DNA of 64,000 nt. Source: Sulfidibacter corallicola (GTDB lineage: Bacteria > Acidobacteriota > Holophagae > Acanthopleuribacterales > Acanthopleuribacteraceae). Under the pieces are notes generated by a model. It saw nothing but the letters and a program-made list of their open reading frames with translations. It was not told the DNA's origin and searched no databases. Positions within the stretch are counted from its first letter, which is position 1; every line of letters begins with the position of its first letter. Shown piece after piece: positions 1-9,375 of this stretch. Both the position numbers and the translations under genes were made by a program. The stretch covers positions 4,303,001-4,367,000 of the forward strand of contig NZ_CP071793.1 in NCBI RefSeq assembly GCF_017498545.1. Reading direction: 5' to 3'.

Positions 1-1390
1 GCTTGTACCGATCGTGCCACAGCAACAAAACGGGACTTGCGACGAAAATCGACGAGTAGGTACCGACCACGATACCGATCAACAACGGCAACGCGAAGTC
101 CCGCAGGGTCGCGTTGTTGGAGCCCCAATAAATGACCGCCACAACGAAAAAGGTGGTCAACGAGGTCACGATGGTACGGCTCAGGGTTTGGTTGATCGAC
201 TTGTTCATGTGGCTTTCCACGTCGTCGGTCTTGGCGGTGTTGAGGTTTTCGCGAATGCGGTCGAACACGACGATGGTGTCGTTGAGCGAGTAACCGACGA
301 TTGTGAGAAACGCGGCCACAACCGGGTTGGACAGCTCGGAACCCAGGACCAGGCCGGCCACGGCGAAGGCGCCCAGGGCGATGATGACGTCGTGAACCAG
401 CGCGACGACCGAGGCCACCGCGTATCCGAGACGGAAGCGAACCGCGATGTAGATCAGGATCGCGATCAGCGCCAGGATGATGGCTTCGATGGCGTCCAAC
501 AACAGCTCGGAGGCGATCGACGGTGAGAAGGTCTCGTTGGAGACGACCTTGTAGTGACCGAGAATGAAGTTGTTGGCGAAGAAGCTGTCCAGAGCGGCCT
601 TGTCTTCACCGGAGGGCAGCGTCAGAGCGGCGCTGAGTTCCCCGAAGGCGGGCGCGAAGTCGCCGTGCTTCTCGCGGAAATCGATGATCTGCGCGGTGAC
701 GTCGCCGTAGCTGGCCGGAGCCGCGCGGTTCAGCGGGTTGGCATCGGTCAGCAGGGCGTTCAACAGATCGTTGGTGGTGCGGTTCAGCGCCGGGTACTGA
801 AGAATCAGCGCCTGGCTGAGCTTGCCCTGGCGTTCGGCATCGGTTTCGATCTTGGCCGCCAGCGCTTCCACGTCGCCAACACCGTCGAGCGACTGTTTGA
901 TCTTGGCGGCGACGGCATCGTAGGCGGCTTTCTTTTCGTCGTCGGTCCCTACAATATTATAGGGATTGTCGCGCAGGAGACGGTTGGCCAGGACGGGCTC
1001 GGCGGTTTTCTGGATCAGGGCGATCCGCTCGGCCTCTTCGTTGTTGAAGGTGCCGAAGCCCTTTTCCAACCCGCGCAGACGCGCCAGGGAGGCTTCCGCT
1101 TCCTTACCTTCTTCCACCGTGGGGTTCTTGATCTTGATCTGGAACGAAGAACCCGACTCGGCTTCCATGCGCACGATGGTGGCTTTGCTGTCGACCTGAT
1201 TGACGCGATCGCGAAGGTCGCCGATCGCGATGTCGGACTCGGCGAAGTTGACCGTCAGCTTGGTACCACCTTCGAAATCGACACTCTTTTCGAGCCCGAT
1301 GGTGGACAGGATGATCAGCGAGGTGACAAAGACCACAACCGAAACCAACCCGAATTTCTGGCGTTGCTTCATAAATTCAATGTGTTTCAT
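1..1390 (-). CDS. secF: Protein translocase subunit SecF (C-terminus cut by window edge)
   Basis: Inner-membrane RND-type subunit that, with SecD and YajC, uses the proton gradient to pull secreted proteins through SecYEG on the outer side of the membrane. The reading frame starts MKHIEFMKQRQKFGLVS, followed by a first membrane segment and the typical VDFEGGT motif of SecF. A long periplasmic stretch follows, then a membrane bundle with the conserved signature SLNDTIVVFDRIRENL near positions 210-260 of the window. The frame is still open at base 1, so the C-terminus is missing. The periplasmic part (about 200 residues) is longer than in E. coli SecF. It starts 17 bases after secD, as the last gene of the tgt-yajC-secD-secF order. 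Confidence 0.95.
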   Translation of the reverse strand, partial: MKHIEFMKQRQKFGLVSVVVFVTSLIILSTIGLEKSVDFEGGTKLTVNFAESDIAIGDLRDRVNQVDSKATIVRMEAESGSSFQIKIKNPTVEEGKEAEASLARLRGLEKGFGTFNNEEAERIALIQKTAEPVLANRLLRDNPYNIVGTDDEKKAAYDAVAAKIKQSLDGVGDVEALAAKIETDAERQGKLSQALILQYPALNRTTNDLLNALLTDANPLNRAAPASYGDVTAQIIDFREKHGDFAPAFGELSAALTLPSGEDKAALDSFFANNFILGHYKVVSNETFSPSIASELLLDAIEAIILALIAILIYIAVRFRLGYAVASVVALVHDVIIALGAFAVAGLVLGSELSNPVVAAFLTIVGYSLNDTIVVFDRIRENLNTAKTDDVESHMNKSINQTLSRTIVTSLTTFFVVAVIYWGSNNATLRDFALPLLIGIVVGTYSSIFVASPVLLLWHDRYK

Positions 1391-1407
1391 GGCGGATGCA
1401 CCTCAAC

Positions 1408-3018
1408 TCAATGGATCTCGGCCGCGGGGCTTTGCTTGCCGAGCGGCCAGATGGATAGTTGGCGCATTCCGGCGTTTGCGTGGAGATGAGCCAGGAAGAA
1501 GGTTCTGGAGCAGAACACGGCGGTGAAGATACTGGAGACGATGCCGATCATCAGCATGATGGCGAAACCCTTGATCGGGCCCTCACCCAGCAACAACAGA
1601 CAGAAGGCCGCGATGAAGGTCGTGATGTTCGCGTCCAGAATGGTGACGAACGCGGTCTTGTAGCCGATGTCGACCGCGTTCTTGACCGAGGAACCCAACC
1701 TGAGCTCCTCGCGTATCTTCTCGAACACGAGCACGTTGGCGTCGACCGCCATACCGATCGTCAGAATGAAGCCGGCGATACCCGGTAGCGTCAGGACCGC
1801 TTCGAGGAAGGCCAGCATGCCCAGGATGATGATCAGGTTCATGATGAGCGCGATCAGGGCGAAGAAGCCGGCGCGGCGGTAGTAGAACAGGATGAAGATC
1901 ATGACCATGGCGAAACCGATGCCCGCGGCGGTGGTTCCCTGACGGATGGCGTCGCGACCCAGGGTCGGGCCGATCACGCGTTCTTCCAGGATGCGCACTT
2001 CGGCGGGCAGGCTACCGGACTTGATCTTGACGACCATGTCTTCCACCTGCTGCGGCGTGAAGCTGCCGCTGATGACGAACTGATCCTGGAGTTTGTCCTG
2101 AATCGTCGGGGCCGAAAGAATCTTGTCGTCCAACACGATCGCCAGACGGTTGTTGATATTGCGCTCCGTGATGGTCCCGAAGGTCTGGCCGCCGGCACGG
2201 TCCAGGTTGATGCCGACCGCGGGCAGCCCGTTGCGATCGCGGGTCGGGAAGACCCGAGCGATGTTGTGGGCGGTCAAAATGACGGAATCCAGCATCAGGT
2301 AGCTGGGCGCCTCGACCGGTGCGTCGGCCATCGGAAAGACTTTGAAACCGGGCTTGAGGAAAGGGCTCAGCTCGGCCTCGGAGGCTGCACCCTGCTTGGG
2401 TACGTTGGGCACCACGAGACGCCACTCGAGCTGACCGGGTTCCTTGACGATGTTGTGAACCCGCGACACGTCGTCGGCACCGGCCAATTCGAGCACGATG
2501 CGGTTGGTTCCCACGACCCGGTTGATGTTGGGCTCGGTGACTCCCAACTGGTCGACGCGGTTCTGGATCTTGTAGACCGTCTGCTTGACGGCCTCGTCCT
2601 TGACCCGCGACATCTCCTGGTCCTTCAGGCGCAAGGTGAAGCGGCCGTCATTGCCGCTGATCTTCCAAATCTCGCCGTAGTAGTCCTTGATCTTGCCCTT
2701 GGCGTCGCCGTCGGTCATCACGACCCCGGTCATGGCGATGCTGCGATCCTTGACGTTGGCGACCGAGCTTTCGACCGTCAGGCCTTCGGCTTCCAAACCG
2801 GCCTTGATGGTCCCGGCCTGTTCTTCCATGTACTGGTCGACCGCGTCTTCCACGTCGACCTCGAGCTGCATGAAAATACCGCCCTGAAGGTCCAGACCCA
2901 GGTGGATGTTTTCCTTCACGTTTTCAAAAGAGATGTTCCCGTCTTCGCTTGGCGGACGAATCAACAAAAACACGCTTAATAAGATCGAGAGACCCATTAT
3001 GATCCATCGAAACTTCAT
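1408..3018 (-). CDS. secD: Protein translocase subunit SecD
   Basis: Partner of SecF in the proton-driven accessory translocase. The 536-residue length is normal. An N-terminal membrane helix (IIMGLSILLSVFLLI) is followed by the hallmark LGLDLQGGI motif near residue 40. A periplasmic P1 region follows, with VGTNRIVLELAG-type repeats, and then a C-terminal bundle of five helices with GFILTIGMAVDANVLVFEKI, the SecD counterpart of the SecF signature. A Shine-Dalgarno sequence AGGAG lies 7 bases before the ATG. It sits 76 bases after yajC and directly before secF, the classic order. Confidence 0.97.
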   Translation of the reverse strand: MKFRWIIMGLSILLSVFLLIRPPSEDGNISFENVKENIHLGLDLQGGIFMQLEVDVEDAVDQYMEEQAGTIKAGLEAEGLTVESSVANVKDRSIAMTGVVMTDGDAKGKIKDYYGEIWKISGNDGRFTLRLKDQEMSRVKDEAVKQTVYKIQNRVDQLGVTEPNINRVVGTNRIVLELAGADDVSRVHNIVKEPGQLEWRLVVPNVPKQGAASEAELSPFLKPGFKVFPMADAPVEAPSYLMLDSVILTAHNIARVFPTRDRNGLPAVGINLDRAGGQTFGTITERNINNRLAIVLDDKILSAPTIQDKLQDQFVISGSFTPQQVEDMVVKIKSGSLPAEVRILEERVIGPTLGRDAIRQGTTAAGIGFAMVMIFILFYYRRAGFFALIALIMNLIIILGMLAFLEAVLTLPGIAGFILTIGMAVDANVLVFEKIREELRLGSSVKNAVDIGYKTAFVTILDANITTFIAAFCLLLLGEGPIKGFAIMLMIGIVSSIFTAVFCSRTFFLAHLHANAGMRQLSIWPLGKQSPAAEIH

Positions 3019-3094
3019 GGTTGAACTCCTTGTGAATTCCTCGACCGCGGCTCAATTCCCAGGTGGGAGTTGCCAAGCTCTCGGGATCCTCTAC

Positions 3095-3427
3095 TCATTT
3101 GGTATCTCCTTCCGCAGGGGAAGGCTGGAATCCGGTGACGGCGGAGCGAGTGATTTTGATTTTGGTTTTGTCATGAACCTTGAGGACGACCACCTGGCGA
3201 TCGACCGCTTCGATTTCTCCCCAAATACCGCCGCTGGTGACTACTTTGTCGCCCTTCTTCAGATTGTCCACCAGCTTCTGCTGGTCCTTCTGCTGCTTGA
3301 TCTGAGGACGAATGATGAGAAAGTAGAAAATGGCGATCATACCCACGAAGGGGAGAATGTTGAACCAGAGAGGAGCCGGTTCGCCCTCTCCCGCCTGAAA
3401 AAAGAAATACGCCAGGTTTAACCACAT
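3095..3427 (-). CDS. yajC: Preprotein translocase subunit YajC
   Basis: Small single-span membrane protein that associates with SecDF. It has 110 residues: a short periplasmic N-terminus, one helix (FNILPFVGMIAIFYFLIIRP) ending in the family signature RPQ, then a cytoplasmic SH3-like domain with the conserved GDKVVTSGGIWGEI segment. Its ATG lies inside the last codons of tgt (10-base overlap, with tgt's TAA inside the second and third codons of yajC), so the two are probably translationally coupled. Confidence 0.97.
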   Translation of the reverse strand: MWLNLAYFFFQAGEGEPAPLWFNILPFVGMIAIFYFLIIRPQIKQQKDQQKLVDNLKKGDKVVTSGGIWGEIEAVDRQVVVLKVHDKTKIKITRSAVTGFQPSPAEGDTK

Positions 3428-4608
3428 GAGGGTTCCTCCGCGACGCTGGGGTTCGGAGAAGAGGTCGGTGCCCGCTCGGGGGCGTTGACCGTCTCGATGT
3501 CCTCGGCGCCGTATGTACTTAGAATGCGGGACTTCAGCTCCGCGAACCGTCCCTCTTGAATCGCGGCCCGCATGGATGCCATCAGGTCTTGATAGTAGGC
3601 GAGGTTGTGATACGTCATCAGCACCGACGAGAGGATCTCGTTGGCTTTGAACACGTGATTGAGGTAGGCGCGGCTGAAGTTTTTACAGGTGTAGCAGGAA
3701 CATGCGGGATCGAGCGCCTTTTCGCTGCGCTTGTTTTCCGCCTTCTTGATGGAAACGGCGCCCTCGCTGGTGAAAGCGTAGCCGTTCCGCGCATTGCGCG
3801 TGGGCATGACACAATCGAACATGTCGACTCCCACGCTGACGGCATTGACCAAATCGGCCGGGGTACCGACACCCATCAGGTAGCGCGGCTTCTCGTCGGG
3901 AAGCAGCGGTGCCGTATGACGCAAAATGGGATACATCAGATCTTTCGACTCGCCGACGCTCAGGCCGCCGATCGCGAAGCCGTGAAAGGGCTTTTCACAG
4001 AGTACGCGTGCGCTTTCCTCGCGCAGGTCCGGGAACATGCCGCCCTGCACGATGCCGAACAACGCCTGCTGGCCGCCCTGAAAGTGATCGAGCGACATGT
4101 CGGCCCAGCGATGGGTCAGCCGCATCGAGGCCTCGGTCTGCTCGCGGGTCGAGGGATAGGGCGTGCAGTCGTCGAAGGCCATGACCACGTCCGAGCCCAG
4201 CAGGCGCTGGACTTCCATCGACCGTTTGGCGTCCAGCCAGTGCTTGGCCCCGTCGATGTGGGATCGGAAGGTGACGCCATCGTCGGTTCGCTTGGTGAGA
4301 TCGGCCAGGGAAAAAACTTGGAACCCGCCGCTGTCGGTCAGAATCGGACCGTCCCAGCCCATGAACCGATGGAGCCCACCCAGTTCGGCGATCAACTCCG
4401 CGGTCGGCCGCAGCATTAAATGATAGGTGTTGCCCAACACCATGCCGACGCCCGCTTCACGAAGCTGAACGGGCGTCATCCCTTTTACGGTTCCTTGTGT
4501 ACCCACCGCCATGAACACAGGGGTATCCACCCAGCCGTGGGCAGTGTGAAGGCGTCCCAAGCGGGCGCCGCTTTCGTGATCCTTCTTGGAAATGGCAAAC
4601 TTGAACAA
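3418..4608 (-). CDS. tgt: Queuine tRNA-ribosyltransferase (tRNA-guanine transglycosylase)
   Basis: Exchanges guanine-34 for the queuosine precursor preQ1 in tRNAs with GUN anticodons. Visible motifs are the substrate-binding TDSGGFQVFSL (Asp92 with this start), the nucleophile region FDCVMPTRNARNG, and the zinc site CSCYTC followed by a His about 26 residues later. I chose the TTG at 4608 (396 aa, MFKFAISKKDHESG) because it has GGAAG 7 bases upstream and matches the usual N-terminus of the family. The frame stays open a further 49 codons upstream, but that part looks unlike Tgt. First gene of the secDF transcription unit. Confidence 0.95.
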   Translation of the reverse strand: MFKFAISKKDHESGARLGRLHTAHGWVDTPVFMAVGTQGTVKGMTPVQLREAGVGMVLGNTYHLMLRPTAELIAELGGLHRFMGWDGPILTDSGGFQVFSLADLTKRTDDGVTFRSHIDGAKHWLDAKRSMEVQRLLGSDVVMAFDDCTPYPSTREQTEASMRLTHRWADMSLDHFQGGQQALFGIVQGGMFPDLREESARVLCEKPFHGFAIGGLSVGESKDLMYPILRHTAPLLPDEKPRYLMGVGTPADLVNAVSVGVDMFDCVMPTRNARNGYAFTSEGAVSIKKAENKRSEKALDPACSCYTCKNFSRAYLNHVFKANEILSSVLMTYHNLAYYQDLMASMRAAIQEGRFAELKSRILSTYGAEDIETVNAPERAPTSSPNPSVAEEPSCG

Positions 4609-4762
4609 GGAAATGCTTCCGCGATCAATCAAATATCCTCTATTCGACCGGGGCTTCCTGGGCGTTGGAAAACAATTCGTCAGTGTAAAACCGGCTTGAA
4701 AAAGAAGGTTGAAACCACCCGTGTTCGGTCCCTGACCCAAACGGTCGAATAACAAAATCGGA

Positions 4763-4791
4763 ACTATAGCACAGCCGAGCTAAAGGTTGAA
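4763..4791 (-). promoter_or_regulatory. Possible sigma-70 promoter for tgt-yajC-secDF
   Basis: On the minus strand a -35-like TTCAAC (4791-4786), a 17-base spacer, and an extended -10 TGCTATAGT (core 4768-4763). It lies about 155 bases before the tgt start. The -35 is a weak match and the extended -10 is the main support. The rest of 4609-5100 holds no convincing gene. Confidence 0.4.
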
Positions 4792-5110
4792 GGTCGAATG
4801 TCGCCGTTTCCCGACAGACCACCGCCGCAATTCGCGTAAAACATAGGTCAAGACCGGCGTTCCGATCGCCTCGATCGGCATGGGTTCCGGCGACGCGGGG
4901 CCGTTTCGGCGGCTCGCCGGCCGAGGCCTCGAAAAACCGCATGAGCCGGGCGATTCGGCACACCGGAAAGGCGCTGCAAAAAAGTCGGTAACACAAACAA
5001 ATCAAAAACGTTACAAAACCCACTCGAACGACCGCTCGCTGCTTTGACATCGTCAAGCCCGGATGAAGCCCACTGAATTCAGAAAGTTACAGGTTGAACC
5101 AAGCTTTCGT

Positions 5111-5138
5111 TAAAGATCTGCAACCCATGCCCCGATAG
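5111..5138 (+). promoter_or_regulatory. Sigma-28 (FliA)-type flagellar promoter before fliS
   Basis: TAAA at 5111-5114, 16 bases, then CCCGATAG at 5131-5138. The sigma-28 consensus is TAAA-N15-GCCGATAA, so seven of the core positions match with one extra spacer base. It sits 52 bases before the fliS ATG, where a late-flagellar promoter is expected. Confidence 0.65.
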
Positions 5139-5190
5139 ACAAGGGTGTAAGGCACGGAGGCCGACAACTAAAGAACACGGAGGCTCTTGA

Positions 5191-5649
5191 ATGCATGCGT
5201 ACACCGGGAAGGGCAACTATTCGTCCACGTATAGCGCGAATGCGTATCGGACGAATAGCGTCAATACATCCCCCCTACAATTGGTCGTCATGTGTTACGA
5301 CGGCATGCTTCGATTCATCAAACAGACCCGCGATGCGATTGAAAAGAACAATATCGAAGAAAAGGTCAAATTTTTAAACAAGACGCTCGCGATCATCGAC
5401 GAGCTTCAGGGAAGCTTGGATTTCAAGCGCGGCGGCGATGTCGCCCGCAATCTCGACCGGGTCTACACCTATTTTGCCAACCAACTCATGAAGGTCGGCA
5501 TGCGCAACGACTTAAAAATACTGGCTCACGTAGAGAAACTGATCGGCGAACTGCGCAGTGCCTGGGCGAAAATCGCCAACGACGCCGACAACCAGGGCGC
5601 TCCCCAGACCCCCAAATTCAGCAGTTCCAATTTTACCATGACCGGTTAG
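5191..5649 (+). CDS. fliS: Flagellar export chaperone FliS
   Basis: Cytoplasmic chaperone that binds the C-terminal helix of flagellin before export. It has 152 residues and is all-helical. The FliS features are a YxxNxVxT-like N-terminal segment (AYRTNSVNTSPLQLVVMCYDGMLRFI) and the central helix region with IDELQGSLDFKRGGDVARNL. A GGAGG lies 7 bases before the ATG. The gene is alone here, without fliD or fliC, but has its own sigma-28-like promoter and a strong terminator, so it is a monocistronic late-flagellar gene. The serine-rich tail after about residue 140 is probably disordered. Confidence 0.95.
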   Translation: MHAYTGKGNYSSTYSANAYRTNSVNTSPLQLVVMCYDGMLRFIKQTRDAIEKNNIEEKVKFLNKTLAIIDELQGSLDFKRGGDVARNLDRVYTYFANQLMKVGMRNDLKILAHVEKLIGELRSAWAKIANDADNQGAPQTPKFSSSNFTMTG

Positions 5650-5663
5650 CACGCAGCCTCCAT

Positions 5664-5707
5664 CCCCGTTCCTTCCCTCGAGGGAAGGAACGGGGTTTTT
5701 TATTTTT
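5664..5707 (+). terminator. Rho-independent terminator of fliS
   Basis: Perfect 15-bp inverted repeat (5664-5678 with 5681-5695, starting CCCCGTTCC) followed by TTTTTTATTTTT. No T-run exists on the other strand, so it acts only on the plus strand and not for the convergent wecE-like gene. Confidence 0.93.
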
Positions 5708-5737
5708 GGAGGCCCTTCAGAGATTGGAAAAACGAAA

Positions 5738-6889
5738 TCAGCGGTCGCGATAAAAATCGTACATGCCTTCCAGGACGCGGTTCTGTTCGGCTTCGCTGAT
5801 TTCGTAGTACATCGGCAGGCGCAGAAGCCGATCGGCGACGTCCTCGGTGACCGTCAACGGATAGGGCGTCTTGCCGAACTTGAGCCCCGCCGGTGAATTG
5901 TGCAGCGGCACGTAGTGAAACACCGCGTGAATGTTGCGCGCCTTCAAAAAGGAGATCAGTTCGCTGCGCTCGGCCAGGCTGCGGCAGAGCACCGCGTACA
6001 TGTGGTGGTTGGGGCGATTGTGACCCAAGTAGATCGGCCGGCGCAGCTTACCCTGGCGCTCCAGGTCGGTCAGGCCGTTCTCGTAGACCAAATAAGCTTT
6101 GCCGCGCTTGCGCGTGACATCCTCCAGCAATTCAAGCTGGGCGTACAGAAAGGCCATCTGCAATTCCGACGGCAGATAGGAAGAACCGATCTCCATCCAA
6201 GTGTATTTATCGACCTGGCCGCGGAAGAACTGGCTGCGGTTGGTGCCCTTTTCCTGAACGATTTCGGCGCGCTCCTGCAGTTCGGCCCGGTTGATGACCA
6301 GCGCGCCACCCTCGCCGCACATGATGTTCTTGGTTTCGTGAAACGAGAAGCACGCCATATCTCCCATGCTTCCCAAATGTCGATTGCGATCGTAGGCACC
6401 CACGCCCTGAGCGGCATCTTCGACCACGGAGAGACCGTGCTCGGCGGCGAGACCGCACACGGCTTCCATGTCGCAATTCTGGCCGGCGTAGTGAACGGGC
6501 ATGATGGCCTTGGTTTTGGGCGTGATACATCGATCCAGCAATCGTTCGTCGAGGTTGAAGGTGTCCTCGCGAATGTCGCAGAACACCGGGATCCCGCCCC
6601 GCAACACCACCGCATTCGCCGTGGACACGAACGTGAAGGACGGCAGCACCACCTCGTCGCCGGGCTGGATATCCAAAATCAGCAACGCCATTTCGAGTGC
6701 CGCGGTGCAGGAGGGCGTCATGATCACGGGCGCCCCGCCGACCAGGTTGGACAGAAACTCGGAGCAGGCCCGCGTGTAGTGACCGTTTCCGCTGATATGG
6801 CCGTTGAGCACGCTTTGCGCGATGTTGTAGAGCTCCTTACCCACGATGAACGGCTTGTTGAAGGGGATTTGGGGAAAGGCTTGCGACAT
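5738..6889 (-). CDS. wecE: dTDP-4-amino-4,6-dideoxygalactose transaminase (WecE/RffA-like)
   Basis: PLP-dependent sugar aminotransferase that would convert dTDP-4-keto-6-deoxyglucose to dTDP-4-amino-4,6-dideoxygalactose for surface polysaccharide. The 383-residue protein follows E. coli WecE along its whole length: LTPSCTA-like MTPSCTAALEMA, DIQPGDEVVLPSFTFVSTANA, VVEDAAQG (Asp158), FSFHETKN with the PLP lysine at 187, and the near-invariant EKGTNRSQFFRGQVDKYTW. AAGGA lies 7 bases before the ATG. No other sugar genes adjoin it, unlike the enterobacterial wec cluster, so it works with enzymes encoded elsewhere. Confidence 0.93.
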   Translation of the reverse strand: MSQAFPQIPFNKPFIVGKELYNIAQSVLNGHISGNGHYTRACSEFLSNLVGGAPVIMTPSCTAALEMALLILDIQPGDEVVLPSFTFVSTANAVVLRGGIPVFCDIREDTFNLDERLLDRCITPKTKAIMPVHYAGQNCDMEAVCGLAAEHGLSVVEDAAQGVGAYDRNRHLGSMGDMACFSFHETKNIMCGEGGALVINRAELQERAEIVQEKGTNRSQFFRGQVDKYTWMEIGSSYLPSELQMAFLYAQLELLEDVTRKRGKAYLVYENGLTDLERQGKLRRPIYLGHNRPNHHMYAVLCRSLAERSELISFLKARNIHAVFHYVPLHNSPAGLKFGKTPYPLTVTEDVADRLLRLPMYYEISEAEQNRVLEGMYDFYRDR

Positions 6890-7485
6890 GGGAGTTCCTT
6901 TCGTGGCGTGACCGCGAATGGAGATTCACGAGCACACATGGTGCCGATGACGGGTTGAAACCGGTGCTCTTATTCTAGCCGGAGAGGCCCCAACTGTCAG
7001 GCACCGATCACTTCGCGTGCCCGACCCGAGAAGTGCCGTCACTCATGCCGAAAGAGTGCGTTATTTTTTTCGACCTGCCGTCGGCTTGGCTCGTCACAAC
7101 CCATGAGCCGAATGCGATGTCACCCGAATCGTGGGATTCTCGGACGCCCCACCAGGCGTTGCAGGTCACCCGAATCGCACATCTCGGGTTCTTGGGTTTC
7201 GGTACCCGCAAACCTGGACCCGTCCTCGAAACCCTCCGGACTCCGCGCCCCTCGCGACCCCGAATGCCGCCTTCCCCCATCACGAATGTGCGTCCGGAGA
7301 TTCCCGGCGACACCGATCTTGCCCCGATTTCACCGCAGCCCGGGCTGACGATCCATTCGTTCGGGCAGGCAATCCGGACCCGGAGTGCCGGTGAGATTTC
7401 CCACGCCCCCCGCACGACGCGAAAAAACAACCCGGTTGGCTTATGCTAAACTACCTCCCGGAATTTTGTGCCCGAGGTCTGAAAC
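6890..7485. other. Intergenic region, no gene recognised
   Basis: About 600 bases between the divergent wecE-like gene and gspE. Open frames occur on both strands but have compositions typical of chance frames in GC-rich DNA. A TGCTAAACT (7444-7452) resembles an extended -10 for gspE, but I see no matching -35. No terminator or repeat of the A-D family is present. Confidence 0.5.
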
Positions 7486-9273
7486 TTGACTCATGAAGAA
7501 TCCACCCTCCAAGAAGCGCCCCAACCCGAATCCGCCGAACAAGAGACTCCGGAAGTCGTGGAGCGACCCACCATTCGCATCGGTCGCAAGCGGTTCGGCC
7601 AATATTGCCTCGAACGGAACCGCATATCGGCGAAAGACCTGGATCGAGCCCTGGCGCTGCAAGAGGAATCCAACACCAAGATCGGCAAGATCCTGGTCGA
7701 CATGGGCTTTCTCACCGAGCGCGATTGCTGCCAGATCCTCTGCGAGCAATTGGGTTACACCTTTTTAGACCCGGAACAGTACCCCGAGAACGTGCCTGAC
7801 ATCCTCGAAAAGATCCCGGTCAAATTCCTGATCGTCAACACCATTCTCCCGCTGGCGCTGGACGAAGAGGACAACGTTCTGAAGATTGCCGTGGAGGACC
7901 CCAACAATCTGGTCCCGCTGAACGGCCTGCGCGAACTCTCCGGCTTCGAACTCGACATCGTCATGTCCACGCCCACGGATATTCAGGATGCGCTGGAGCG
8001 CTACTACGGCGAGGGCATCAGCCAATTGGACAAGATCGTCGACGACGTCGACGAGATGAACGAAAATTACGACGACGTCGAGCACCTGAAGGATCTCGCC
8101 TCGGAAGCGCCCGTCATCCGCCTGGTCAACCTGGTCATTTCCCGTGCGGTGGAGCAGCGCGCCAGTGACATTCACATCGAGCCCTTCGAAAAGTCGCTCA
8201 AGGTCCGTTACCGCATCGACGGCGTCCTGAAAGAGATTGAATCGCCACCGCGGGCCCTGGCTCCCGCCGTGATTTCGCGGATCAAGATCATCTCCAAACT
8301 GGACATCGCCGAAAAGCGGATTCCCCAGGACGGCCGCCTGAAAATGCGGGTGCTGGGCAAGGAGATCGACTTTCGTGTCTCCACCGTGCCGACGCTCCAC
8401 GGGGAATCCGTCGTGCTTCGCCTGCTGGACAAGGAATCGGTGGCGTTGATCGAGCTGGCCCGACTGGGGATGCCGGCCTATGTGGAGAAGGACTTCCGAG
8501 ATCTCTCGGCGAACCCCCACGGAATCGTCCTGGTATCGGGACCCACCGGCTCCGGTAAGACCACGACCCTCTACGCCTGCCTGAACATGCTGAACGATTC
8601 GAAGAAGAAGATCCTCACCGTCGAGAACCCGGTGGAATACCAGCTCGAGGGCATCAACCAGATCCACGTGAACGACAAGGTGGGGCTGACCTTCGCCTCC
8701 GGATTGCGCACCATGATGCGCCAGGATCCGGACATCATCATGGTCGGCGAGATCCGCGACGCGGAAACCGCGGAAGTCTCCATCCAGGCCAGCCTGACCG
8801 GACACATGGTGTTTTCGACCATTCACACCAACGACGCCACCGGCGCCGTCAACCGCTTGCTGGACATGGGCATCGAGGATTACCTGCTGACCTCCACGCT
8901 TCTGTGCGTCCTGGGCCAGCGCCTGGTCCGCGTCATTTGCGACGGGTGCAAGGAAGGCTACCTGCCGGACATGGGTTTCCACAAACACATCATCAAATTG
9001 GTCGACGATCCCACATCGGTCCACTTCTACCGGGGCACCGGTTGTAAAGCCTGTGGGCAGACGGGATACACGGGTCGCCTGGGGATCTACGAGTTGTTCA
9101 AGCTCGACGACGAGGTCCGCCACCTGATCATGTCCAAGCCCGACACCGCCCAGTTACGGGCCCTCGCGCGCAAGAAGGGCATGCGCCTCCTGCGTGAAGA
9201 CGGCTGGCACAAGGTACTCAAAGGCGTCACTTCCGTGGAGGAGTTGTTCCGTGTAACCCAGGAATCACTCTAA
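7486..9273 (+). CDS. gspE: T2SS assembly ATPase GspE
   Basis: Cytoplasmic hexameric ATPase that powers the type II secretion pseudopilus. The 595 residues comprise an N-terminal MshEN/T2SSE-N domain (about 25-190, with GRKRFGQYCLERNRI and QIGKIL-like blocks), then the secretion-ATPase core. That core has Walker A GPTGSGKT at 352-359, an Asp box, Walker B and a His box (TGHMVFSTIHTNDA). A CxxC...CxxC zinc module (CDGCKEGY ... GCKACGQTGY) follows near residue 490-525. Start is TTG at 7486 with GAGG 8 bases upstream. It resembles PilB too, but the gene order fixes it as GspE. MshEN domains can bind c-di-GMP in relatives; whether this one does is untested. Confidence 0.96.
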   Translation: MTHEESTLQEAPQPESAEQETPEVVERPTIRIGRKRFGQYCLERNRISAKDLDRALALQEESNTKIGKILVDMGFLTERDCCQILCEQLGYTFLDPEQYPENVPDILEKIPVKFLIVNTILPLALDEEDNVLKIAVEDPNNLVPLNGLRELSGFELDIVMSTPTDIQDALERYYGEGISQLDKIVDDVDEMNENYDDVEHLKDLASEAPVIRLVNLVISRAVEQRASDIHIEPFEKSLKVRYRIDGVLKEIESPPRALAPAVISRIKIISKLDIAEKRIPQDGRLKMRVLGKEIDFRVSTVPTLHGESVVLRLLDKESVALIELARLGMPAYVEKDFRDLSANPHGIVLVSGPTGSGKTTTLYACLNMLNDSKKKILTVENPVEYQLEGINQIHVNDKVGLTFASGLRTMMRQDPDIIMVGEIRDAETAEVSIQASLTGHMVFSTIHTNDATGAVNRLLDMGIEDYLLTSTLLCVLGQRLVRVICDGCKEGYLPDMGFHKHIIKLVDDPTSVHFYRGTGCKACGQTGYTGRLGIYELFKLDDEVRHLIMSKPDTAQLRALARKKGMRLLREDGWHKVLKGVTSVEELFRVTQESL

Positions 9274-9375
9274 GATCGGAAGCCCAATCACCCCCCGTGA
9301 GGGCGGTTTCGGTCCCAAGGGCCGAATTCCGCCGTCAGGATCGCGCGCATCAGCCAATTCACCGAAGGAACGTCC

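Noticed and set aside
4609..4755. Longer tgt start (49 extra residues)
   Set aside because: The extension does not resemble Tgt, and TTG 4608 has a ribosome site and the family N-terminus.
7033..7449. Frame of 138 codons between wecE-like gene and gspE
   Set aside because: No ribosome site, no recognisable domain, overlapping frames of similar length on the other strand.
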